NCBI GenBank assembly: GCA_019096155.1
Contig: JAHCVI010000001.1
Coordinates: 8,804,001 to 8,868,000 of the forward strand
DNA: 64,000 bases
Direction: 5' to 3'
Source: Staphylotrichum longicolle
Taxonomy: Eukaryota; Ascomycota; Sordariomycetes; Sordariales; Chaetomiaceae
Shown piece after piece: positions 25,836 through 36,921 of this stretch. The first letter of the stretch is position 1; every line of letters starts with the position of its first letter. Below the pieces are notes generated by a model, which was given only the letters and a program-made list of their open reading frames with translations, was not told where the DNA came from and searched no databases. The translations under genes and the position numbers were made by a program.

Positions 25836-27081
25836 TCAGGACTTGTCACCAGTTGCCCAAACCCCCTTGACGGACTTGGCGAAATCCCTAAACTTCCTCG
25901 GCGCCGTCCCTGTCACGGCTAGCACCACATCGTTGGTCCGGTTCTCGGAGCCAAACTTGATGGACGTGTCCATGGCGCTCATCATGCGCGCGTAGTCTTC
26001 GGGCATGTCGAAGCTCTGGTGGCGCTTCTCCAGCTCGGCCGGCGACAGCTCGACGTGAACGATCCGCCTCCCGAGGACCTCACTAAGAATGCCCGCGATC
26101 TGCACAAGCGAGACGCATGTCAGTCAAGTCCAAGACTAAACAAACAGGAGGAGATCGCACCTCGGTGTAGGACAGCAGCTCCGGCCCCAGGACCAGATGG
26201 TCCGTATTCCACGGCTCCTCATCCGTCAACGCCCGCACCGCCACCGCAGCAATGTCGTCCGCCGACACCCATGGTATCTTGCCCTGGCCCGTCGCCGAGT
26301 AGATCTTGCTCTCCTCCTTGATGCCGCGCACATGCACCGGCTGGTCGGCAAAGTTCTCTGTTTTGGTTACCCACCAACATCTCGTCAGCAAACAAACGCC
26401 AACCTTTTTTTTTTTCCACAACGTGACAGCGGAAAAACGGAGAGGGATACGGAAGAAGAAGAAGAAAAAGAAGAAGAAGAAGAAGAAGAAGAAGAAGAAG
26501 AAGAAAAGAAACGAAAAAAACATACGCTGAAACCAAGTCGGCCGGAGCACGGCCCACTCCACCTCGCCGCGCTGGCCCAGCTCCCGCAGGTAGCCGTGCA
26601 CCTTGCCCATGGCCGGCCCGCCGGCCTCGATGGGCGACGCGCTCTGCAGCACGAAGCGGCGCACGCCGCGGGCGCGGGCAAAGTCGATGAACTCGGTCAT
26701 GAGGCTGTCCGACTTGAGGGTGGGCGGGGCGATGAGGTAGATGGCGCTGATTTTTCTTGCAGTTGTCGTTGTTGTTGTTGTTGTTGTTGTTGTTGTGGTT
26801 GTCGACGAGGGTGTTGGTGAGTCTGAGCTTGAACCCCATGGATTGGACCAGGTGTCGGTGTTTTCCCAGTCAAAGGGGATGTGATGGAGACGGGTGGGCT
26901 GTTCTCGTTCTCGTTCTTGTTCTTGCTTTTGTGGTTGAGAATTTGATGTGCCATTGCGGGAGGCAACCAGGACAGTGTGGGATGAGTGGGAGGGGGAGGT
27001 CAGTTGGTGCACAAGGCGACTGCCGACTGTGCCTGTGCCTCCGAGGACGAGGATGGCGGGCTGCGAGGTGGGTGTCGACAT
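25836..27081 (-). CDS. NmrA-like NAD(P)-binding reductase
   Basis: Exons 27081-26526, 26357-26161 and 26099-25836 give 338 residues with all junctions in phase. The N-terminus ILVLGGTGTVGSRL is a Rossmann glycine motif of the NmrA/atypical short-chain dehydrogenase group. RRFVLQSAS, LRPTWFQ, GKIPWVSADDIA and LGPELLSY follow in family order. The closest relatives I recall are fungal proteins of the AzoB and festuclavine-dehydrogenase type, which reduce small molecules; the substrate here is unknown. A run of about 14 threonines follows an ill-conserved stretch, encoded by a GTT microsatellite. Intron 1 is 168 nt and mostly a GAA repeat. The gene is divergent from the SnoaL-like gene over a 548-base interval. 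Confidence 0.85.
26403..26520. repeat. Poly-T tract and GAA microsatellite inside an intron
   Basis: A poly-T run (26405-26415) and a GAA repeat (about 26451-26507) fill most of intron 1 of the NmrA-like gene. On the transcribed strand the repeat reads TTC, so it forms a very long pyrimidine tract between donor and acceptor. Confidence 0.85.
26761..26802. repeat. GTT microsatellite encoding a threonine run
   Basis: About eleven GTT-type triplets on the plus strand, read as ACA/ACC (Thr) in exon 1 of the NmrA-like gene. Confidence 0.85.
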
Positions 27082-27629
27082 GTTGTTGGCAGAGTGCGTT
27101 GGCTGTGTTGGTTGTCGAGTGCTTCTCTCGATGTTGATTGATGTAAGATGCAGTTGTGAGAGTTGCGTCGTGGCATTATGTACCTTACCTAAGGTAGGGT
27201 GTATACGCCATGATGGGCCTATGAGCTCATCGCAACTCCGAACAGCGGTCCACGGGCGCCAAGAGCGGTCGGCGCAACTGAAGCGGCTGTTGACCAATCA
27301 AAGGCTCCAATCTGCAGTGTAATTGCCCGATGCGGCACTCGCCTCATAAGTCCGGCAGGCTAAGTCCGGAAGACCCACAGTCCTCCGGCGCCAGTGGGGT
27401 CTGTCCCGGGTCTCATCGGTGTTAAGACCGGACGGTGAGTGAAGAGTCTCTCCGGAGGGTCGATGGATTACGAGACCCGGAGTGATGATGCGCCGTCCAG
27501 AAACCAAGATTGGGAACATATATGAAGTTTTCGCCTCGAGTTCGGTTACCTGGCGGAGTACCAGGCTCTTCATGACAACGAGCTGGACCTGAGCCGGACC
27601 TGAGCTGCAACAAAACTGTAACCAACACG
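27082..27629. promoter_or_regulatory. Shared divergent promoter of the NmrA-like and SnoaL-like genes
   Basis: The 548 bases between two divergent start codons contain many CCGG cores: AAGTCCGG twice near 27353-27371, CTCCGG near 27384, GACCGGAC near 27427, the palindrome CTCCGGAG near 27450, and GGACCTGAGC twice near 27585-27605. CGG repeats and palindromes are the usual targets of fungal Zn2Cys6 regulators, so common control of the two genes is plausible. This is inference; no site was tested. Confidence 0.4.
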
Positions 27630-28403
27630 ATGCCTTCGTACACCATTCCGCAGTACCTTCTCGACAGAGCCAACATTCACGACACCATCACCAAAGTGGT
27701 ACAGACCCCCTTCCCACATCCCCCCTCGCGTCTCCACCAAACTCTAACCACAATCAGCCCCTCTACTACGATACCCACAACCTCCCCGGCCTCCTCTCCG
27801 AAGTCTATGCTCCATCCATCGAGATTGACTATACCTCCATCCTAGGTGGCACGCCCTACACCGTCACCCGAACAGCCTGGGTCGACGAGGTGGGCAGCCT
27901 TCTGGGCAAGTTTGCTTCTACCCAGCATGTCACATCGTAAGCCGCATCCCTGAGCGCAGCCCCGGGAAACGGCTACCAGAATAAACCGACCTAACCGGGA
28001 CTGCGACGGTGGCAACACAGAGGGATAATCACCAGCCTCCCACAACCCACCGCCAACGCAACTCGCCCGGAGCGAGTGACCGTCCAGGCGCAAGCCGCCG
28101 GAAACATGGTCAGCAAGACCCCTACCGAGGGTGCCGCCGCTCAACTGATGCAGAACGGGGTATGTGCGATTCGTTTGTGTCTGTAATGTTTAGGTCCAAT
28201 CCAAGATCGCCCGCACAGTTGCTGTATCACCAAACTTATCGACTGACCACTGCCGCCAACAGGGCCTGCTCGAAGCCGAACTCGTGCGGGACGCCGTGCT
28301 CGAGAGCCAAGGGCACAACCCCTGGCGGATCACCAAATATAAGGTGATCAAGAAGTGGGAAAGGGGGGACAAGACAGTGCTTGATTTCGCAAAGGAGACG
28401 TAG
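27630..28403 (+). CDS. SnoaL-like (NTF2-fold) protein
   Basis: Four exons 27630-27698, 27758-27936, 28021-28159 and 28263-28403 give 175 residues, all in phase. The pattern IHDTITK, YYDTHNLPGLL, YAPSIEIDYTSILGG, and WVDEVGSLLGKFASTQHV fits the SnoaL-like/NTF2-like fold shared with scytalone dehydratase-type enzymes. The C-terminal half ends NPWRITKYKVIKKWERGD, matching the last beta strands of the fold. Such proteins act as small dehydratases, cyclases or hydrolases, often beside reductases in metabolite pathways. Reaction and substrate are unknown. The divergent NmrA-like reductase next door may be a partner. The first donor could be GTGGTA instead of GTACAG, which would shift the exon end by one codon. 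Confidence 0.8.
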
Positions 28404-28565
28404 ACAGACGCCCTAAGAATCAACGAATCCCAAAAATGAGTAAACTTCGTATCCTTCGGGGGTATTATCCGCTTCCAGACCCTCTTCACCAAACAAAAAC
28501 TCAAGACTCGAGCAAAACAGCCCCGCCAAACCATTAGATTCGTGACCACCCTATCCACCCCTCTC

Positions 28566-29560
28566 TCACCTCACCCCTGACGGCCCTCCTCCCCTGCCCC
28601 CGCCACCCATCTTCAAACTCTCCTCAATCGCCCTCCTCAGATCCGCATCCTCATCCTCATCCCCATCCTCATCCTGCTCTCCTTGCCCCTTACCACTCTC
28701 CTGCAAACCAGAACCAGAACCAAACCACCCCCCTGCAAACCAAAACCAGAACCAGCCGCAGACCCACCCGGACCAGCAGCAGACGAACCAGCAAAGGGAA
28801 CAAAAGACTCCCCCCCTCTTGCGTTGGCGTCGGCGTCGGCGTCGGCCTTGGCCTTCCCCGCCGCCGAAACTCCTCCTCGGCCAGGCTCTGCCGCTTGACG
28901 TACTCGAGCACAATCTCCTCCTCGGTCCGCTGCCGCGCCAGCTCGGCCGCCCGCCGCGGTGCTCGCGCGCCGACTCGCGCAGCGCGCGGCGGAGCTCTTC
29001 GTCTTCGTCTCCGTCTTCGTTCCGCCCGTGTCTGGTTCTTCATGCCCGGCGTTGTTGTTGTTGTTGTTGTTGTTTCTGCTGTTTCTGCCGGCGTCGTTGT
29101 TTTCAAAGGTCATGTTGTTGTCGGGGGCATGTGGGCGGGGCCTTGGCCTTGACTATGGCTGGGGATATGGGTCTGGGTGTGAGGGTTGGTTGCGGGGATA
29201 GGGGTGATAGTAGAGGAGGAGGAGGAAAAGAAGGGGGTACTGGCGGAGGTGGTGGAGGGGAAATCGCCGGGGAGTTCGGCTGCTGGTGGCTGCGGATCCA
29301 TGACTTTCTCAGCCCCACCAATCCAATGTTGCTGCTGCTGCTGGGGATGGTAGTCATGATACAGCCCGCGCTGCTCCGCCTCCTGCAGTAGCAGGCTCTG
29401 CCGTACCGCCTCCTCGATCAGAGCCTGATACTCCTCGTCGGTAATGTTGGTCCACTCTTCATCCGTCAGCGCCCTCTTCTCATCTGCCTCGGGAGGGGCA
29501 ATCTTCTGGTCCGCTATCCACCCAGTCTGCCCGTGTGTCAGCACCGGTGCCTCCTGCTGT

Positions 29561-29599
<39 letters not shown>

Positions 29600-32500
29600 G
29601 CGGCCACCTTGCGCATCTCCATCAGGCTCGCCCGGATCGCCGCCTCGACCATGGCATCCTCCTCGCGATCCCCCGTTGACGTCTGCACGATCGACTGCTG
29701 GATGGCTCGCTCCAGCGACTCGTTGTCTTCAAACGAAAAGTCACTCGACGCCGAGCTGGCAGCGGTAGGAGGGGCGCTCCACGCCACGGTGCTCGGCGAC
29801 GGCGAGGTAACTGTGGTGGTTGTTGCGGTGTTGAGGTTCGTGCTGGTGTTGCTCCCCGTCCGCCGCCGGCTCCACGGGCGTTTGGGCAAGTTCAGCCGCC
29901 CGCTTCTGGTCGGGCTTTCCAGCAGAGGCCGCTGCTGCTCCTCCTCCGCTGACGCCGGACCAGCAGCGCCGCCCGTCACCGTCGCAACAGTTTCTTTCGC
30001 CTTCTCCCCTTCCCTCTGCTTCAACGTGTAAAACCCCTTCAGATCCTCGCCCTTCGTCTGCCACCGCGCGAGCACGTCCCTGCTTTCCTCCGTCGTCGCC
30101 CCCGCCAGATCCTCCTCTCCCTGCAGCACCCGCGAGGTGATGATGTAGTTCGCCGAGCTCCTCGCAAACAGGTTCCGCACCTCGGTCTGCACGCCCTGAA
30201 AGGTATACGCCGGCAGGCTCCATATGGCAGCCGCGTTCTTGAGCACCAGCCCGCCGATCCCCTTCCCGATACCCTTGACGAACCCTCTGCCGCCCTCCTT
30301 CTCGGCGCCCTTGAGGGGCTGCGTGACAAGCCCCGAGATGCCGTCGTAGACGCCCAGGCCAAACTCCTTCCCCGCTACGCGGACGCCGCTGACGAGCCCT
30401 GTGACTTTTTCCGTGGGACGGACCGTCTCGTCGTTGTAGAGCCTGGGCGCGTTGCGGAAGCCGCGGGCGAGGCCGAGGCAGAAGTTGGTGTGGAACTTCA
30501 TGCCGGCGCCGACGATGCGGCCGACGCCTTTGCCGGCGGCAATGGCGACGTCGAGGTTGACGGGGTTGGGTGTGCTGGCGGTCGGAGTGGAGGGGCGGTT
30601 GACCCCTGATGGTGATCGTGGGGGCAGAGGTGGGGGGATCTTGGATGGTTGCGAGGAGAGGCCGGTTGTTGTTGTTGTTGTTGAGGGTGTGGGCGATTGT
30701 AACGGTGTCTCCGCCAAACTGTGTGCCGTAGCAGGAGTCAAGATGCTGGGAGTTTCGGAGTGGCGATCTGTGCCTCGTTGGGACGAAGGACCAGCCTCAG
30801 GCTCTGTCCCTGAAGCCGCTGGTGGCGCCACATCTTGTGCGTTAGTAGCACCGTCCTTGACGTCGGCGCTCTCCTTGTCCTTTTTCGCCTTGGCGCCCTT
30901 GAAGACTTCTCGGGGAAAGTCGGCCAGAGCCATGGTCAAGGCGCCAATGTCACCCACAAGTGCCATGGTAACGGCCGAGATAGGATCCCAGGGCTGCTCC
31001 TCGGTGTTGTGTTCGATCGAACGGTATCTGTAGATGGTCAGGACTTTTGCCTTTGCGCACTCCTTGGGGGCACCTTACAGCTTGAGATCCGAATACTTCA
31101 ACCAGCCCTGCTTGACCAGCACAGTGGCGGCCAGGGCACTCAGCCTGACCTTGGATCTCCTCACTCTCCAAACGGCAACCCGGCTAGGAGCCAGGGAGCA
31201 TCTCATATTGTCGGTGTTCAGAAACTGATGAAAGCTCTTGGCGCCAACGTCGGCACCCTTCTCCTCCTTGATCTTCTCGCCGAGCTCGCGCGCCCGTGCC
31301 TGTGTCTGGGGCTGCAACGCATTCTCAATGGCAGCCGCGAGGTTCTCGGCGGTCAGGTTCTTGTAGGGGATGGGAGCCGGACCGGCCCCGGCTTTGGCAA
31401 CCATTGAACCCCAGAAGATTTGGTCGCCAAAGAACGGCACCACCACGGTTGGCTTGCCGGCGTTGATGCCAGCTGCGGTCGTGCCGGCACCGCCATGGTG
31501 GACGACGGCAGACACGTGTCTGAACAGCCAATCGTGCGGGCAGTTGCCGAGCATGAAGACACCTTCGGGCACGTCGGCTGCTTCGCTGCCTATCCCGCCC
31601 CAGCCTTTCGATACGAGAGCTCGTACGCCAGACTTGATGATGGCGCGGAAAATCGTCTGGGTGAGTCCATCCGGATCATCAACGACGATGGATCCGAACC
31701 CAATATACACTGGCGGCGGTCCGGCCGCGAGGAATGCGGCCAGTTCTGGCTCGGGTGTGTAGTTCGATTCGAGGTTGAGAAAGTAGAAGCCAGATACGAT
31801 AATCTCTTGGGTCCAGTCTGCCGGCTTGGGCGTCAAAGCCGGTGACCAGCAGTACGTGGCGGGAATCCGTAGCCGGTTAAGCAAGCCTGGCGCCCACAGC
31901 AAGGAGATGGCATCGAGCTCAAGAATGTTGGTTCTGAACCTGTTGATCACATCGCCCAGCCCCTGCCAGGTCATCATTTCGACCAGAGCGTACGACACGT
32001 AGTTTGTGATTGCTGCGTCGGCGTTGGTGGCGACAATATCGGCCAAAGGGTGCGGAAATGCTCGCGTGGGCGTCCATGGCATCCTGAGTTACTGTTAGTC
32101 TGTCTCCGCGTAGCGAACTCTCGAGACAAGGAAACGTACGTGAACATCATGTGCAGCGGGATCCCGAGCTTCTCGGCGATGTGAATGTGCGCAAAGCTCG
32201 GCGGATTCGCGATGATGGCGTCTGCCACAAACGGTCGAACCCCTGGATTCCCAGGTAGCACAAACCGCTGGTCCAGCGGCTCGTCTCTCCTATGCTGCGG
32301 GGGCGCGACACCCATCCCGTCTCCGGCCTCGATGCACGACCTCCAGCACCCCATGAGGATCTCCTCAATCTCCTGACGGCGCCGTTTGATATCCCCGCTT
32401 TTGAGGGTATCGAGCCCCGGCATCAGCCCTGGGTTCTTGACCATGAAGGCCATCAGCTGAGCCGGGTCTCCGCCGATATTGAAGAACTCGAGCCCGTTTT

Positions 32501-33048
32501 GCTCGACGAACGAGCGAAAGTTGGCGTGCGTTGCCACGCGCACCCGGTGGCCGTACGTGTCGCGGAGGACTTGGCCCAGCGCAATGAAGGGCTGGACGTC
32601 GCCTCTTGACCCGACAATCTGGATCACGACGTTCAGCTTGGGGGGCGGTGTCTGGCCGGGCTCTCCGCCCAGACTCGGGGGGATGTAGGCGGGCGGTAGG
32701 GGCCCTGAAGGGAGCTGGGTTTCTGTGCGGAGCTGCCTCTTGAGAGCGGGCGCCAGGAGCTCAGACAGGCGCCGGTTCTTCTCATTGATGTGGATGTTTA
32801 CACGGCCGTCGGCTAGAAGTACGGTGTTAATAGCTCCGTCGGAGTCAACGGAGAGGATTGCGGTGCTCACCAGTAACAGAGGCGTCGGCGGCAAACCCGG
32901 CCTGGGAGAACTGCAGCTGATCATGATGTTCGCCGTAGGCAGGAGGCGCGACGTCGTCGGGGGTCTCGAGATCCTCGTCAATCGGGACTGCATTTGTTCT
33001 CCCAGGGACGGTATCAACCATCCTCCGGGGTCGTGTGCCCTCGGTCAT
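28566..33048 (-). CDS. UDP-glycosyltransferase (sterol-glucosyltransferase-like) with UIM-like tail (frame-broken)
   Basis: Exons start at 33048-32871, 32812-32140, 32083-31079 and 31027 onward; the three introns are 51-58 nt. The N-terminal domain has VGSRGDVQPFIALG, typical of family 28/UGT-type sterol and glycolipid glucosyltransferases. The sugar-nucleotide site reads VHHGGAGTT, then AGKPTVVVPFFGDQ. There is no PH or GRAM domain, so this is not Atg26. After residue 640 comes a conserved amphipathic region (KGVGRIVGAG, GLARGFRNAP, KGIGKGIGGLVLK) and then a disordered tail. The tail contains six motifs resembling ubiquitin-interacting motifs, such as LERAIQQSIV, VEAAIRASLM, IEEAVRQSLL and LRRAIEESLK. 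A Gln run lies between them. The catalytic part is intact, but the last 560 bases break frame about five times, mostly at runs of C or G. Acceptor lipid is unknown. Confidence 0.85.
28610..29725 (-). other. Array of six ubiquitin-interacting-like motifs
   Basis: Six short helices with the pattern hydrophobic-x-x-Ala-x-x-x-Ser lie at about 29690-29725, 29614-29652, 29383-29430, 28962-28995, 28870-28905 and 28610-28643. Five have the Ala and Ser of the UIM consensus; the fifth in order has Val for Ala. Acidic residues precede most of them. They lie in three different frames because of the breaks in this region. Confidence 0.6.
29553..29599. repeat. CTG/CAG microsatellite encoding a glutamine run
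   Basis: About 15 triplets encode a Gln run between the second and third UIM-like helices of the glycosyltransferase tail. Confidence 0.9.
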
Positions 33049-34260
33049 GGTGGGGCGTTTGAGTGAGCGTTGGGAACGTGTTGTCAGAGTGAAAAGGTTC
33101 CAGGGGCAGTCTGTGTTGAATACCGTAGAACTCAGGTCTCCATGTTGCAGTTGCAGGTCCAGTCGAAGAAGTGAGAGGGTGAGACAAGCGCGCAGATACG
33201 AGGATGGTTGAGGATGGGGATGTGAATCGCCCTGCCACGCAAATGCGATGTCCAACTGCCGCTTTTGAAAGACAAACAAAAGTGTGGTTGATCTTGGCTC
33301 AGCAGTGACGTGGACTGTGTTGGCGAGTTTGGAGTTGGGACTGGCGCACTTCCAGGAACTGAGTTGGCCTATCTGTCAAGCAAAGACTTCTCGGAAACAA
33401 AGTGCATCCGAATTGAAGTCGGGTCTGGACGAGCCAGGCTACCAGCGCACAACACTTAATGTATATCTTATGCTTCTAGTTTCAATCGGTGATGAACGTT
33501 ATTGGATCTTTGGTGAAACAGCAAGCGGGGACGGATGCCTCAGCTCATCTCCGGCGGCAATCGTCAGTCTGAAGGACGAGAGGACAGGCTCAGACTGGTT
33601 GGAGCAGGGCCAATGACGGCGACAACAGTTGTGGCGATGCTCAAACCAAGGCCCAAGGCAGCTTGACTGGACACAGTGTCCAGCTGCACTGTCTGAGTAG
33701 ATTACTCACTAGAAATCAACCAGTTACAGTGTCTCGCAGGAGCTGCTTCACCAGCAGTTAAGGCGCTGAATCCGTGCCAATTTTGGTAATATTTCACGGT
33801 GCGCCAAGCCCAGCTGTGTGCTCTCGCTCCGCTCGTTTTATCCCGTCTCCATCTCCTGCGCCTAAGCCTGCAGGACGCGCGTATAGCCAACGGCTTGTCC
33901 CGTCATGCCCAGCGCCCCGGGATGAAGTACGCGGAAGCACAGGGCTGAGCAGATGCAGCAGGCCTATAACCTTGCATGATTGAGGCTTGAACTACGTAAT
34001 TTTGTCTCTATCGTTCCCTTTTCAGCTCAACGGTGCACATATCGTGGCCTGGGGACGTGGCTTGGCAAAGGGAACGACAAGCAGCAACGCGACTTAAATA
34101 ACACTTTCTCTCCACTTCCACTGAACTACCTCAGACAAAAACGGGCAAATACACAGTACACAGACAAAACACTCCAAATCCTCAGCTAGCTCGCTTGGCG
34201 CCTCCCTGCACAACTCCACGTTGTATCTCCAGGTTGGAAAAACCCACTCTATCGCGACAC
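33049..34260. other. Intergenic spacer
   Basis: About 1.2 kb between the start of the glycosyltransferase gene and the end of the phosphate carrier gene (both minus strand). No gene recognised. Confidence 0.6.
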
Positions 34261-35494
34261 TCACTTCTTCTCCTCCGGCGGCGGCGCACCACCCGTCGTG
34301 GGCAGGCCCATGAAAATCTTGAAGTAGTCCTGCAGCAAAAGGTTAGCATCTCTTCTCTGCGCCAACCGAAACCGATCCAAGGAAGACTCACATAAATCAT
34401 CCACTGCAGCCCCGTGAGGGTACCGATCATGACGATCCTGACCGGCAGGCCGTTCCACAGCCCCTTGAAACCAATATCCTTGTATATCCTCGACGTGACC
34501 GCGCCGAAGCCCTCGCCCGCCTTGCGGTACGCATTCAGCTTGCTGACCATGACGTCGGCCGGGTGCGACACAATGGCGCACAGGATGCCCGCCGCGTAGC
34601 CGCCGACAAACGACACGCCCGTCTGCGCCGCCTTGCTGTAGTCGTTCTTGCTGCCCGGCAGCCGCGCGTAGATCTGCTCGACGATCGTCTCAAACGACGC
34701 AAACTTCATCATGGTGTAGGGGATCTGCCGGCCCCACAGCGGGTAGAGGCCCTTGTACAGCCCGCTGACGCCCTCGGCGCCCACGATCTTGCGGAACCCG
34801 TCCAGCGTGCCCGTGTACTGCGCCGGCCCGGGCGACTGCATGCGCACCTTGATCGCCTCGAACGGGCAGAGCGCGATGTCGGCCAGGAACTCGGCCGACG
34901 CCGACGCCGACAGGTAGAGCGCCGTCTTGTACTTGTATGCCGCCTCGGGCCCGGCCAGGTCCGAGTACGTCTTCTTGAAGTACTCATACCACCCATACTT
35001 GAAGGCGCCCTGCGCCGAGTAGCCGAAGAAGGTGGGTCCCCAGCCCGTGAAGATGCCGCGGAGCCCTTCGGCGCGGTAGATGAGGCCCCAACCCTGCATG
35101 TTGCTCTTGTACAGCTTCGAGTCGACCTGGCGGCGGACCTTCACGAGGTCGAGAGGCGTGACGGCCGTGTGGGTCAAGCCCTGGCGAAAGTCAGTACCGC
35201 AGGCTGTTGCGTTTATTCGTAGCCACTTACACAGGCCAAGAGGCCACCAAATGTGCACGCGGCATAGTATTTCCCAGAGTAGAGCTCAATCTTGCCCGCC
35301 TTGGCCTGCGCCTTCTGGCTTGCTGCTTCAAAGTCCTTGGCCGCTTCTGCGCTCAGCTTGTGCGCCTTGTTCTTCGCATCGTCGACGATCGAGAAGGCCG
35401 GGTACAGCTCCACGCGGGCCTGGTATGGTGTGGGGCGGCTCGAGCTGCCGAGCGTCTGTTGCAGGGTGTCGTGGTTGGGGAAAAGCGGTGCCAT
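34261..35494 (-). CDS. Mitochondrial phosphate carrier (Mir1/Pic2 type)
   Basis: Imports inorganic phosphate across the mitochondrial inner membrane for ATP synthesis. Exons 35494-35231, 35180-34392 and 34329-34261 give 373 residues without frame break. The three carrier repeats show TPLDLVKVRRQ, CPFEAIKVRMQ and HPADVMVSK, and GLTHTAVTPLD plus FGYSAQGAFKYGWYEYFK are specific to phosphate carriers. An N-terminal extension of about 85 residues precedes the first repeat and is probably the presequence region. The end is a short Pro/Glu/Lys tail. An in-frame ATG at 35527 lies 11 codons upstream, just after a possible leader intron acceptor (TTTAG), so I prefer 35494. Confidence 0.95.
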
Positions 35495-36921
35495 GTTGGG
35501 CGAGAAAAGGTCGTCAACTAAATCCATGTCAGCACGAGGCTATGCCCGGAGTCGACGAACAATGGCCTATTCTTGGGGACCGGGGAGGTGCAAAAGGAGA
35601 CAGGGTGCGCCAAGGTGCGCCAAATGGCGCTTGTCACATTGGCGCATTGCGAAACGAGTCGGTGCTCAATGAAGCCATTCCCAAGTCTTGGAAGCGTGGG
35701 CTTGGAGAGGTTGGACTTACGGGTTGGGCTGCTACCTGGCACTCCTCAATGAACGGGCCACGGACAAGAAACGACGCCGGTGCTGATTGTTGGGGAAAGA
35801 AGCAATCTACAGATTTCAGGAATGCAGGCTGAGGGAATAAGACCTCGGGGGGTTGGTCAAACAGGTTCCTGCCCATCGAGCAGGGAAATTAGGTAAGCTC
35901 CCGGTCTATGGCGTATGCACTGGCGCCGACTGAGTCGTCCAACAGGAAGAGCGGATGCATCGGTACGTGCAACCCGGGGCAGGAATGAATCCATGCCTCT
36001 CGTTCGGATCCTTTGAGGGGCAGCCCGTTCCCGCCTTCCTTCCCAATGCAGCGGAAGGGGCCGGCTTCTCCCGACTCTTACCAGGAACGGTCCTCACATT
36101 TGAATCGCGAAGTGGTCATAGGGCTTTTTATTCTCACCGCGCATGAATCGCATTACATCTCAGAACCCTGCGATGCATCAACTATCTGAATCTCTGGTGG
36201 AACTAGCCAGGAGACGGCGCTATCGGACGGTGACGTCGTTGGGGCCCTTGGTGATCGCTTATCGGTTGCGCCAAGGGCCCCACCCGGCAGACCAGGAGCT
36301 GCATCATCGAACACGTTCATCAGAGCATTCTACGTACTCCGTGTTGCTGTTTCGCGGATGCGTTTGTGTTTTGGTTTCTTCCTGCTGTTGATAATCTGAA
36401 TGTTCTTTACGGGCATATAATTCGAGAAGAAGGGTTCGACGCTGCTTCATAACCCCACTGCTTCGTTCTTAGGGTACGATATCGTCCGGCAGGTAAAGCA
36501 TAAAGTTAAAATGATTACTCCATTGTATCCAGACCGATTGCCTTGCCGTCCATGTCAACGTACTTGTGGACCAAAACGAAAGACACCCTTGTGATTTTAC
36601 CTTACTCTCTGTGATCTTGATGTTTGCCTGCTTCCTGTTCTTCCTGCACTTGAGCGTCCAACTCAGATGCGTGGTGCGACTCTGCACTTCATTGTTTGAG
36701 ACCCACTGCTATGCCAAGTGACATGTGATTGGTGACAGATGGCGACGCAAAAGAATCTCTCGCCTGCAGTGACCAAAAGAGCGGAACATGACCTCAGCCT
36801 TCCTCCCACAACTCAGCCCACCACCTCAAAACGCCCCATCAGCCAAACGAAGACATCACCGACTAAACCATCACGGCATCCAACTAACTAATTAACTAAC
36901 TAACGAACCAACAAACCAACA
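35495..36921. other. Divergent intergenic region
   Basis: About 1.4 kb between the phosphate carrier (-) and the CBS-domain gene (+). No gene is recognised. It contains a perfect inverted repeat at 36241-36281, listed separately, and TAACTAACTAAC-like runs just before the CBS gene start. Confidence 0.6.
36241..36281. repeat. Perfect 11-bp inverted repeat
   Basis: GGGGCCCTTGG at 36241-36251 is matched by its exact reverse complement at 36271-36281, with a 19-base spacer. It lies in intergenic DNA between two divergent genes and could form a strong hairpin or a dimeric protein site. Confidence 0.75.

Noticed and set aside
25836..28403. A full secondary-metabolite gene cluster
   Set aside because: The pair has no polyketide, peptide or terpene synthase, P450 or pathway regulator nearby, so only a small two-gene module is supported.
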